This document shows positions 56,453 through 64,000 of a DNA stretch of 64,000 nt, one piece after another. The translations under genes were made by a program, and so were the position numbers. Each line of letters opens with the position of its first letter. Within the stretch, counting starts at the first letter, position 1. Source of the stretch: Williamsia faeni. GTDB taxonomy: Bacteria; Actinomycetota; Actinomycetes; Mycobacteriales; Mycobacteriaceae. The DNA lies in NCBI GenBank assembly GCA_003202005.1, contig QJJF01000001.1, positions 1-64,000 of the forward strand. The letters run 5' to 3'. The notes under the pieces were generated by a model. The model was not told the DNA's origin. It did no database searches and was given only the letters and a program-made list of their open reading frames with translations.

Positions 56453-57004
56453 TGAGAGATCTTCCTTTGGTTGGCGTTCTTCTTGCTGTTGCTGCGGTTT
56501 CTGCTCCGGGCAAGCTTCCGACGAAAACACCGGAACCTCCGCAGTACGCCCCACCAGGCCTAAAAGCCCTGGTCAGATGAGCCCTCCCCTACCCCGCTAT
56601 CGGGCGTGTCGAAATTGCCCAGCGCGGCAGGTGAAGGCACGCAGATGGAACCCGACCTAATCTGAATTAGCGGAGGCCGAGCACCAGCGGTCAACTCTAC
56701 CGACCAGGGCACCCCAGGTCAAAATCGCCCCGTACGATCGCAGATCAGAGCAATCCTGCAGGTGGGTGACGGTCTTTTTGCCACTTCGACGATCACCTGC
56801 CGAGGGCGGATTCGAGAGTCATCAACCTCTATTCGGCGAGATCTATTCCCGATGTTCGGCTGTCGGATGATCCCGATCACACCGGTGAGTCGATTGCCTG
56901 GTTGACTTCGACAATGGGCCTACGGTCATCCTGGCGGGACCGTGTTGCCCGCCAATTGATGCTGCACAAACCATTGCAGCGCCGCCGTGAGGGTTGGGAA
57001 GCCG
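56453..57004. promoter_or_regulatory. Divergent intergenic region between rpsL and the MFS gene, with str promoter
   Basis: The 552-bp non-coding region includes a good sigma-A promoter for rpsL on the minus strand at 56694-56722: -35 TTGACC, 17-bp spacer, -10 TAGAGT. This would give a leader of about 235 nt, which includes a CCAGG/CCTGG stem near 56555-56575. On the MFS side, TTGACT near 56900 may be a -35 but no fitting -10 is obvious. I see no gene in it. Confidence 0.65.
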
Positions 57005-58591
57005 ATGACCGAAGTACCGAGTTCCGAGCAAACGACCGGGGGGAAACGCCTACTCCCCCTGCTGCTGGCCATGGCCATGTTCGTGCTGGTCGTGGACACC
57101 TCGTTGATGAACGTGTCGATCTCCTACGTCGTCAAAGACCTGGACACGACCGTCAGCGGCGTCCAGTCCGCCATCGCCCTCGAAGCACTGGTGTCGGCAG
57201 CGTTCATCCTGATCGGCAGCAAGATCGGTGACCTGATCGGACGCAAACGCGCGTACGTGCTCGGGCTGCTCGGATACGCCGTGGGTGCGTCGGCGATGGC
57301 GGTCGCACAGAGCCTGACGGCCATCATCATCTTCTGGGCGATTCTCGGAGGCATCGGCGCATCGTTGCTCCTGCCCGCCATGCAGTCACTGATCCATGGC
57401 AACTTCGAAGGGGCCGCGCAGAAGAAGGTCTATGCCCTGGTCGGCGCGGCCGCAGCCATCGCCGCCGCGGTGGGTCCGCTGCTCGGCGGCTTCATCACCA
57501 CCTACCTGTCGTGGCGCCTCGGATTTGTTCTCGAAGTGGTCATCATCGCGGTGGTGCTCTCGGGCATCAAGCTCGTCAAGGACGTGCCGTACACCGGCCC
57601 CAAGGGCATCGACACGGTCGGCGCGGCACTCTCGGTGCTCGGCATGGGCGGCGTTGTACTGGGAATCCTGGTTTGGCAGGAAGGCGGCGAGGCAGTCGGT
57701 GCACTCCTGGCGACCGGAGCGGTTGGCCTGGGCAGCCTGTCGTACTGGCTCGTGCGGCGCAAGAAGAGTGGCAAGACGCCGCTGTTGGATCCAGACCTGT
57801 TCAAGTCCAAGATCTTTCGGCTCGGTATCACCCAGCAGATGCTCCAGCAGATCGCACTCGGTGGCGTCATGATCGTGCTCCCCATCTACCTGCAGATGGT
57901 GCTCGAGTACAACGCGATGCAGGCCGGCTTGTCGCTCGCGCCCCTGTCGCTGAGCATGTTCGCGGTGGCATTGCTCGCCGGGAAGAAGCTGGGGAACAAA
58001 CGTCCGAGCGTCATCGTCTGCTGGGGATTTTCTCTGCTCACCGTCGGAATCGGGGCACTCGTGCCGCTCGTACCACGCGCCGACTTCGGCTGGGCACTGG
58101 TTCTCCCGCTGATCGTCGCCGGCTCGGGCATGGGATTGCTCGTGTCACAGCTCAACAACTACACACTCAGCCCCATCTCGGATGAACGGGTGAGCGAGGC
58201 CGCCGGTACGAACTCGGCGGCCGGGTCGTTCGGATTGTCGTTCGGGCTCGCGTTCGCCGGCGCGATCATGCTGGCTACGCTGTCATTCACATTCACGTCG
58301 ATGTCGGATTCGAGCACGGTCCTGCCCGCGGCCGAGCAGGAGCAGGTGGCGCAGGTTCTCGAGGACGACGCCGAGGTGATGAGCAACACCGCGCTCGATG
58401 CGCTCCTCGTCGATCAGCCGCCCGAGATCAAAGCCGAGATCATCCGGATCAACACCGACGCCCGGCCCATCGCCCTGCAAGTTGCCCTGTTGATCCCGAT
58501 CCTGGCCGGGTTGCTCGGCCTGCTCAACTCACTGCGGATGATCCGGCAGCCGGATCCGCCGGCACCGAAATCCGAAACAGTTCTGGGCTGA
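57005..58591 (+). CDS. MFS transporter, DHA2 (14-TM) drug efflux type
   Basis: A 528-residue membrane protein with about 14 hydrophobic segments. The N-terminal LPLLLAMAMFVLVVDTSLMNVSISYV fits motif D1 of the DHA2 family, and GSKIGDLIGRKRAYVLGL is motif A between helices 2 and 3. Such proteins export drugs or dyes with protons. There is a larger extracytoplasmic loop before the last helix (residues about 440-490). ATG at 57005 follows GGGAAG; a GTG at 56987 is possible. The substrate is not known. Confidence 0.9.
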   Translation: MTEVPSSEQTTGGKRLLPLLLAMAMFVLVVDTSLMNVSISYVVKDLDTTVSGVQSAIALEALVSAAFILIGSKIGDLIGRKRAYVLGLLGYAVGASAMAVAQSLTAIIIFWAILGGIGASLLLPAMQSLIHGNFEGAAQKKVYALVGAAAAIAAAVGPLLGGFITTYLSWRLGFVLEVVIIAVVLSGIKLVKDVPYTGPKGIDTVGAALSVLGMGGVVLGILVWQEGGEAVGALLATGAVGLGSLSYWLVRRKKSGKTPLLDPDLFKSKIFRLGITQQMLQQIALGGVMIVLPIYLQMVLEYNAMQAGLSLAPLSLSMFAVALLAGKKLGNKRPSVIVCWGFSLLTVGIGALVPLVPRADFGWALVLPLIVAGSGMGLLVSQLNNYTLSPISDERVSEAAGTNSAAGSFGLSFGLAFAGAIMLATLSFTFTSMSDSSTVLPAAEQEQVAQVLEDDAEVMSNTALDALLVDQPPEIKAEIIRINTDARPIALQVALLIPILAGLLGLLNSLRMIRQPDPPAPKSETVLG

Positions 58592-58607
58592 TCCCCGCCC
58601 GGTCCGT

Positions 58608-60296
58608 TCAGTCCCGGTCTCGACTGCGGAATGCGGCGACGGCCGCCTCGACGGTCGGATAGAAGTGCCCGGCATCGAATCGCTCGCTCAATCCGAACCG
58701 GATGAGAGTGTCCTTGATGGGACCCTTCATCTCGGCGAACACCAATCGGATCCCTTTGCCGTCGAGATAGGTGTCGAGGTCGACGAGTTCGTCGACCGCG
58801 GTGGTGTCGAGCCCGGTGAGTGGTTCGGAAGCGACCACCACCCATTCGACGGGGGTCTCGGCGGCCGCGACCACCGATCGCACGTAGTTGTCGAAAATGT
58901 CGCCGTTGGCGAAGAACAGTGGAGCGTCGAACCGGATCAGCACCAACCCCGGGATACGTCGTCCGTCCGGGTGGCGTTCGAGGTCGTGGAATCCGGGGCG
59001 GTCGGACGTCTCGACGAGTTCGGTGCGGTACGGCTTCCAGGCCTGGGCAACCACCGCGACGAAGGACAGCCCGATGGCGACGAGGACGCCCTGCAGCACT
59101 CCCACCAGGGCGACCCCGAGGAATGCGGCAGCGGCGAGGCCGAATTCGATCCGGCTCATCTTCCACATCCGAATCATCCCGCTGACGTCCACCAGCGCTG
59201 TCGCGGCCACGATCACCACAGCACCCAGCGTTGCGTCGGGCAGGTATTTGGTGACACCGGGTGCGACGAGGATGAACACCAGCACCGCGAGCGCACCGAC
59301 GACTCCGGCCAGCTGGGTCTTGGCACCGCTCTGTTCTGCCACCGGGGTCCGGGATCCGCTCGCGGAGATGGGGAATCCGCTGAACATTCCGCCGGCGATG
59401 TTGGCGATGCCGATCGCTTTCATCTCGGTACTGCCGTTCACGTCCTGGCCGTTGCGGGCTGCGAAGGTGCGGGAGAGAACACCGGTGTCGGCAAACGCGA
59501 TCAACGCGATGCCGGCCGCGGGCCCGATGAGTTCGGCCACGTCACCCCAGTCGACGCCGCCGAACGAGGGCAAGGGCATTCCTTCGGGCAATGCACCGAC
59601 CATCCCGATCTCATCGGTCAGCCCGAGTGCGGCCGAGACGATGATCGCCGCGACCACCGCGACGAGCACACCGGGGACCTTCGGGATCCAGACACGGAAC
59701 GCGATGATGATGGCCAACGAGCCGAACCCGACTGCAGCGGCGACGGGATCGATGTCGCCGTCCGCGATGGCCTTCAAGGTCTCCCAGACCTCGCCGATCA
59801 GGTTGTCCGCGTCGATCGAGAAGCCGAGCAACTTGGGTAGCTGGCCGACGACGACGATCAGGGCGATCGCGTTGAGGTAACCGAGCCGAATGGGCTTTGA
59901 CAGGAGGTCGGTGACAAAACCGAGCCGAAGGAATCCGCCGACGAGAAGGATCAGGCCGACGAGGGTACCGAGAACACCGGCCAGGGCGAGTGCATCTTCG
60001 GGATCGTCGGTCACCGCCAGCGGTAGGACGGCCGCCGCAATCAGCGGTGCCAGCGACGAATCAGGACCCAGGACAAGGATTCTCGACGGACCCACCACCG
60101 CGTACGCCAGCAACGGGATGATGGTGGCGTAGAGACCGGCGTACGCAGGCAGCCCTGCGGCCTCGGCATAGCCCATCCCGGCGGGGATGAGGAGCGCGGT
60201 CAAAACCAGCCCGGCGGTGATGTCCGGGCGCAGCCATTCCTTGCGGTACGCCCGCGCCGTCGCGATTCCTGGCAACCGTGCCAGATTGTCCGTCAC
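58608..60296 (-). CDS. SulP-family anion transporter with STAS domain
   Basis: A 562-residue membrane transporter. The SulP motif GLPAYAGLYATIIPLLAYAVVGPSR is split over helices 2-3, FSGFPISASGSRTPVAEQSGAKTQL is the second family signature, and the last 120 residues form a STAS domain (LIRFDAPLFFANGDIFDN through GLDTTAVDELVDL). Relatives carry sulfate, bicarbonate or other anions. GTG at 60296 is chosen; a TTG at 60308 is the alternative. It converges with the MFS gene, 16 bp apart, and is divergent from the GAF/Fis regulator. Confidence 0.9.
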   Translation of the reverse strand: MTDNLARLPGIATARAYRKEWLRPDITAGLVLTALLIPAGMGYAEAAGLPAYAGLYATIIPLLAYAVVGPSRILVLGPDSSLAPLIAAAVLPLAVTDDPEDALALAGVLGTLVGLILLVGGFLRLGFVTDLLSKPIRLGYLNAIALIVVVGQLPKLLGFSIDADNLIGEVWETLKAIADGDIDPVAAAVGFGSLAIIIAFRVWIPKVPGVLVAVVAAIIVSAALGLTDEIGMVGALPEGMPLPSFGGVDWGDVAELIGPAAGIALIAFADTGVLSRTFAARNGQDVNGSTEMKAIGIANIAGGMFSGFPISASGSRTPVAEQSGAKTQLAGVVGALAVLVFILVAPGVTKYLPDATLGAVVIVAATALVDVSGMIRMWKMSRIEFGLAAAAFLGVALVGVLQGVLVAIGLSFVAVVAQAWKPYRTELVETSDRPGFHDLERHPDGRRIPGLVLIRFDAPLFFANGDIFDNYVRSVVAAAETPVEWVVVASEPLTGLDTTAVDELVDLDTYLDGKGIRLVFAEMKGPIKDTLIRFGLSERFDAGHFYPTVEAAVAAFRSRDRD

Positions 60297-60476
60297 TACA
60301 TTTCCCAAGGCTTCATCCCCGAACGTCCGAGTGGTCCAGACCCGGTCGGATGGGCCATCCGCTCATTGTCGCCCGAACCCGCCTGGCGGAGCGGGATTTC
60401 GCGATTCAGATCACACGCGGCGCGGCCGAGATGATGATTGTTGATGGAACACACCACCGAGCGGGGGTAGCGTCGG

Positions 60477-62126
60477 ATGGCAGTGAACACCAGATCCGAA
60501 TCCCCGATCGACCGCCCAGTGATCGCGCAATCATGGCAACGGTCGGTTCGCAGCGGCCTACGGCCGGAGGATTCCCCGGATGTGCGGCCGGTCCAGATCT
60601 CGGCTCGCGACCACCCCCTCCTTCGGGCCGCCGATCCCGTTCTCGACCAGGTTGCGCACCAATTGTCCGAATCCGACACCGCCATATTGCTTGTCGACGC
60701 CAACGGCCGACTGGTCTCTCGGACGTTCGGTGGTGTCCGGGTGGAACGCGTACTGGAATCGGTGGGCGCGGTGTCGGGCGCCGAGTTCACCGAAGACGCG
60801 ATGGGAACGACCGCGCTGGGTACCCCGCTGGAAATACGCGGCGGCATCGTCATCAACGCCCCGGACCACTTCCTCGAACAGTTCCGGGCGGTCAGCTGTT
60901 ACGGGCGGCCGATCCGTCATCCGGTGTCGCGCCGGCTCGAGGGCATCATCTGCATGAGCAACCTCGAGCAGACGGTCAATCCGCTCTTCGCTCCCTTTGT
61001 GGACCGGATCGCCGGTGACATCGAACAGCGACTGCTCGACAATTCCCGGGCCCGGCAGATCGCGGTGGTCGAGGCCTTTCAGCGAGTGGCGCCGAGGCGT
61101 GATGTGGCGGTGGTGGCGGTCGGCGACGACCTGCTGCTGACGAATGCCCTGGCGTCGGACATCCTCACCTCCGCCGACTTCGGCACGCTGCGTGCGCTCG
61201 CGGCCGATCTCGGTGAGCACGAACGTCATACCCGGCTCACCCTGGTGTCGGGCAACATCGTTGATGCCATCGGCCACCAGGTACCGGGTAGCTGCGGTGG
61301 TGCCCTGTTCCGGGTGCGCCCGATCGATGTGCCCCGCGTGTCGATACCGCGCAAACCCCGAATCACGCCCGCCGGCGCCCAGGTGCCCTCCGCCGCTCAC
61401 ACCACGTGGCAGAACACGACGATCACGGGCGAACCGGGCACCGGGCGTACCACCGCGGCGACCGCACTCATCGGCGGTCGGCCGGTACGAACCGTTGATG
61501 CCGGGGCCTTGCTGACCGGCTCGGGACGCGCTGCTCTGGCCGGCATCCTCGTCGAGTCTGACGAGACGGCTCTGTTGATCGAGAACGTCCACCTCCTCGA
61601 TCCGGTGAGTCTGTCCGCACTGCGGTCAGCGGTCCTCAAAGGCGCTGTCCCCATCGTCCTGACGGCTCCCCCGCTACCCGAACTGCCGGGTCCGGTGGCG
61701 GCCTTGATCTCGTTGTGCCCGAATCGAATCGACATCGCTCCCCTGCGCCACCGGACCATCGAGCTACCGGCCTTGGCCGGGGACGTTCTGACCCGGGTGG
61801 CACCGCGGGCCACACTCGGTGCCGCGGCCGGTGAGGCATTGCTCGCCTGTGACTGGCCGGGCAATCTGAGTGAACTGACGATGGTCCTTCAAACGGCCGC
61901 CGACAATGCCGCCCGGCGCGCCGATCAGCTGATCTCGATGGCCGACCTGCCCGAGCAGTATCAGACGACCACGCGCGCCCACCGGTTGTCCGGGCGCGAC
62001 CGCGCCGAGCGGCAGGCGATCGTCGAGGCGATGAACGCCGCGGGCGGCAACAAGGTCCATGCCGCCAAGATGCTGGGCATCAGCCGCAGCACGCTCTACA
62101 CCCGCCTGCGCGCCCTCGACATCTGA
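60477..62126 (+). CDS. GAF/Fis-type transcriptional activator, AcoR/MimR-like
   Basis: A 549-residue regulator. The order is an N-terminal helical part with IAQSWQRSVRSGL, a GAF sensor domain (EFTEDAMGTTALGTPLEIRGG near residue 105), a degenerate AAA region (Walker-A-like GEPGTGRTT near 323, GAFTGA loop missing) and a C-terminal Fis helix-turn-helix (AMNAAGGNKVHAAKMLGISRSTLYTRL). Actinobacteria lack sigma-54, and such proteins there act as ordinary activators of alcohol, alkane or acetoin genes. It lies directly before the aldehyde and alcohol dehydrogenase genes, which it probably controls. Confidence 0.88.
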   Translation: MAVNTRSESPIDRPVIAQSWQRSVRSGLRPEDSPDVRPVQISARDHPLLRAADPVLDQVAHQLSESDTAILLVDANGRLVSRTFGGVRVERVLESVGAVSGAEFTEDAMGTTALGTPLEIRGGIVINAPDHFLEQFRAVSCYGRPIRHPVSRRLEGIICMSNLEQTVNPLFAPFVDRIAGDIEQRLLDNSRARQIAVVEAFQRVAPRRDVAVVAVGDDLLLTNALASDILTSADFGTLRALAADLGEHERHTRLTLVSGNIVDAIGHQVPGSCGGALFRVRPIDVPRVSIPRKPRITPAGAQVPSAAHTTWQNTTITGEPGTGRTTAATALIGGRPVRTVDAGALLTGSGRAALAGILVESDETALLIENVHLLDPVSLSALRSAVLKGAVPIVLTAPPLPELPGPVAALISLCPNRIDIAPLRHRTIELPALAGDVLTRVAPRATLGAAAGEALLACDWPGNLSELTMVLQTAADNAARRADQLISMADLPEQYQTTTRAHRLSGRDRAERQAIVEAMNAAGGNKVHAAKMLGISRSTLYTRLRALDI

Positions 62127-62130
62127 TCCC

Positions 62131-62203
62131 CACCCCCGGAATTGGTGGCTTTTGGCGACCATTTCCCCAGGTCAGCCTCACCAAAACCCACCACTTCCGG
62201 GTG
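62131..62203. terminator. Inverted repeat after the regulator
   Basis: The arms around 62135-62155 and 62181-62201 (CCGGAATTGGTGGCTTTTGG with CCAAAACCCACCACTTCCGG) pair over about 20 bp with two mismatches, around a 25-nt loop. It starts 4 bp after the activator's stop and may terminate its transcript, although there is no T-tract. Confidence 0.6.
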
Positions 62204-62263
62204 TCCGTGGCGGTGTTCAAATTCCGGACAGTTAGGCACCACAAATTGTTGGGACTATGACGG

Positions 62264-62282
62264 CAGTCACATTTTGTGACTG
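62264..62282. promoter_or_regulatory. Perfect dyad upstream of the aldehyde dehydrogenase gene
   Basis: CAGTCACA-TTT-TGTGACTG is a perfect 8+8 bp inverted repeat 23 bp before the aldehyde dehydrogenase start. It could be the binding site of the GAF/Fis activator or of another regulator of this operon. Confidence 0.5.
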
Positions 62283-62305
62283 CGCATGTTCAACGAGGAG
62301 GGTGT

Positions 62306-63817
62306 ATGACCGCCAGTACCGAAACCCGAACAGCCGACCCCCGTTTGCTGCCCAGGGTGAGGGAATTCGTCTCGCGTGATCGCCAGATGCTGATCGGCGG
62401 TGAATGGACCGACGCCGCTTCGGGCAAGACGTTCACCACCTACGATCCGGCGACCGCCGCACCGATCACTGATGTCGCCCAGGGTGAGGCGACCGACGTG
62501 GACCGCGCGGTCCGGGCCGCCCGGCAGGCCTTCGACGAGGGTCCGTGGGCGCGGATGAAGCCGAACGAACGCGAACGTCTGATCTGGCGGGTCGGCGACA
62601 TCCTCTCCGAGCGGGCCGACGAGTTCGGTCAGCTCGAAGCGCTCGACAACGGCAAATCGGCCGGGATCGCCGCCGCCGTCGACACGCAGTGGTCGGCTGA
62701 CATCTTCCGGTACAACGCGGGCCTGTGCACAAAGATCACCGGGTCGACGGTCAACGTCTCGATGCCCTTCGTCCCGGGCGGCGAGTTCCATGCCTACACA
62801 CTTCGCGATCCCCTGGGCGTCTGCGGCCTGATCGTGCCGTGGAATTTCCCGCTGTTGATGGCCACGTTCAAACTGGCCCCGGCGCTGGCCGCCGGCAACA
62901 CCGTTGTCCTCAAACCTGCCGAACAGACGCCACTGACCGCGCTGCTGCTCGGCGAGGTCTTCGAAGAGGCCGGATTCCCGCCGGGTGTGGTCAACATCGT
63001 CACCGGATTCGGAGACGCCGGCGCGGCATTGTCGGCGCATCCGGACGTCGACAAGATCGCGTTCACCGGGTCGACCGAGGTCGGCAAGAAGATTGTCGCG
63101 GCCGCGCAGGGCAACCTGAAGAAGGTCTCGCTCGAACTGGGCGGCAAGAGCCCCAACATCGTGTTCGCCGACGCCGACTTCGATCAGGCCGTGGCCGGAT
63201 CAGTGGCGGCCTGGATGTTCAATCACGGCCAGTGCTGTGTCGCCGGAACCCGACTGTTCGTGGAACGGCCCATCTTCGACGACTTCACCGCAGCCGTCGC
63301 CGAAGCTGCATCGAAAGCGAAGATCGGTCCGGGCCTCGATCCCACCACCGAACTCGGACCGCTGATCTCACAGGAACAATTCGACAAGGTGAGCGGGTAT
63401 CTGGCGCAGGGTCTCGCCGACGGCGCCCGCGCCTTGACAGGTGGAAAGCGTTGGGGCAACGAGGGTTACTTCGTCGAGCCGACCGTATTCGTCGATGTCG
63501 ACCCGAGCTTCTCGATCGTCTCCGAGGAGATCTTCGGGCCCGTGGTCGCCGCGATGCCGTTCGACGGCGACGACGTGGTCGCCGCGGCCAACGACTCGAT
63601 CTACGGTCTCGCCGCCGGTATCTGGACCAAGGACCTGTCCAAGGCCCACAAGACCGCGCGGGCCGTCAAGGCCGGGTCGGTGTGGGTCAACCAGTACAAC
63701 GGCTTCGACACCGCCATGCCCTTCGGGGGCTACAAGCAATCCGGGTGGGGACGCGAGCTCGGAAGCTCCGCGATCGATCTCTACACCGAGACCAAAGCCG
63801 TCAATATCGCTCTTTGA
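62306..63817 (+). CDS. Aldehyde dehydrogenase (NAD-dependent)
   Basis: A 503-residue ALDH-superfamily enzyme oxidising an aldehyde to its acid. The cofactor loop is FTGSTEVGKKI, the general-base Glu is in LELGGKSPNIVF, and the nucleophile Cys is in FNHGQCCVAGTR. The C-terminal PFGGYKQSGWGRELG is typical. ATG at 62306 follows GAGGAGGG. It shares an operon with the alcohol dehydrogenase downstream, so the pair converts a primary alcohol to an acid. Confidence 0.95.
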   Translation: MTASTETRTADPRLLPRVREFVSRDRQMLIGGEWTDAASGKTFTTYDPATAAPITDVAQGEATDVDRAVRAARQAFDEGPWARMKPNERERLIWRVGDILSERADEFGQLEALDNGKSAGIAAAVDTQWSADIFRYNAGLCTKITGSTVNVSMPFVPGGEFHAYTLRDPLGVCGLIVPWNFPLLMATFKLAPALAAGNTVVLKPAEQTPLTALLLGEVFEEAGFPPGVVNIVTGFGDAGAALSAHPDVDKIAFTGSTEVGKKIVAAAQGNLKKVSLELGGKSPNIVFADADFDQAVAGSVAAWMFNHGQCCVAGTRLFVERPIFDDFTAAVAEAASKAKIGPGLDPTTELGPLISQEQFDKVSGYLAQGLADGARALTGGKRWGNEGYFVEPTVFVDVDPSFSIVSEEIFGPVVAAMPFDGDDVVAAANDSIYGLAAGIWTKDLSKAHKTARAVKAGSVWVNQYNGFDTAMPFGGYKQSGWGRELGSSAIDLYTETKAVNIAL

Positions 63818-63865
63818 CAAAGCTTTTCATTCTCAGATAGTCAATTTCACGAGAGGGTAGGAACA

Positions 63866-64000
63866 ATGAAAACCAAGGCAGCAGTACTGCTCGAGGTCGG
63901 CAAGCCGTTCGAGATCATGGAGCTCGACCTCGACGGCCCGGGCGCGGGTGAAGTCCTGATCAAATACACCGCCGCCGGTCTGTGTCATTCCGATCTGCAC
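63866..64000 (+). CDS. NDMA-type zinc alcohol dehydrogenase, 3'-incomplete
   Basis: The first 45 residues of a zinc-dependent alcohol dehydrogenase; the gene runs off the right edge. The N-terminus MKTKAAVL, the spacing to GEVLIKYTAAGLCHSDLH and the first catalytic Zn ligand Cys fit the nicotinoprotein (NDMA-dependent) group. These enzymes keep NAD bound and need mycofactocin as the outside electron acceptor, which fits the mft locus in this window. ATG at 63866 has GAGAGGG upstream. Confidence 0.78.
   Translation, partial: MKTKAAVLLEVGKPFEIMELDLDGPGAGEVLIKYTAAGLCHSDLH

Noticed and set aside
62264-62282. CRP/GlxR site
   Set aside because: The known site is TGTGA-6N-TCACA. Here the half-sites are reversed and only 3 bp apart.

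Overview
The window is high-GC actinobacterial DNA. A complete mycofactocin locus, orphan Mce-associated (Mas) membrane proteins, a KshB-type ketosteroid hydroxylase reductase, a CYP136-like P450 and GTG/TTG starts with stop/start overlaps point to the Mycobacteriales. A Gordonia- or Rhodococcus-like genome fits best; this is inferred from gene content, not from a marker search.

Positions 1-25.1 kb are a secondary-metabolite locus. Two very large NRPS genes on the minus strand (11218-19932, and 1-11067 which runs off the left edge) make an assembly line read as C-A-T-C-A-T-C-(A remnant) // A-T-C-A-T-C-A-T-E-C-... . Upstream of them lie mbtH and two small proteins that both resemble the N-terminal end of an adenylation domain. 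Divergent from these is a three-gene DrrABC-type ABC exporter. Together they look like production and export of a non-ribosomal (lipo)peptide of at least six residues. The NRPS junction carries a third, truncated adenylation-domain fragment.

Positions 25.1-38.7 kb hold the mycofactocin island: mftA, B, C, D, a mycofactocin-type SDR, mftE, F and G on the minus strand. It is interrupted by a plus-strand alpha-methylacyl-CoA racemase gene and flanked by an acyl-CoA dehydrogenase, an alpha/beta hydrolase, the TetR regulator mftR and kshB. Two sites resembling the KstR sterol-repressor motif lie at the SDR start and before kshB, suggesting that mycofactocin redox chemistry is tied to sterol or acyl-CoA breakdown here.

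Positions 38.7-46.5 kb form one tightly overlapping minus-strand operon: CYP136-like P450, TetR, acyl-CoA ligase, four Mas proteins, a ferredoxin-reductase-like flavoprotein and AlkD. No yrbE or mce gene is in the window. Positions 46.5-50 kb hold menC, a TetR regulator and an amidohydrolase.

Positions 50.1-51.9 kb hold a second-type clpP pair with an adjacent ClgR/PopR-like regulator. One ClpP subunit has Gly in place of the catalytic Ser, and PopR-like palindromic arms lie just upstream. The str operon (rpsL, rpsG, fusA, tuf) follows at 52.1-56.5 kb, then an MFS exporter and a SulP anion transporter. The right edge has a GAF/Fis-type activator followed by an aldehyde dehydrogenase and the start of an NDMA-type alcohol dehydrogenase, a family that depends on mycofactocin.
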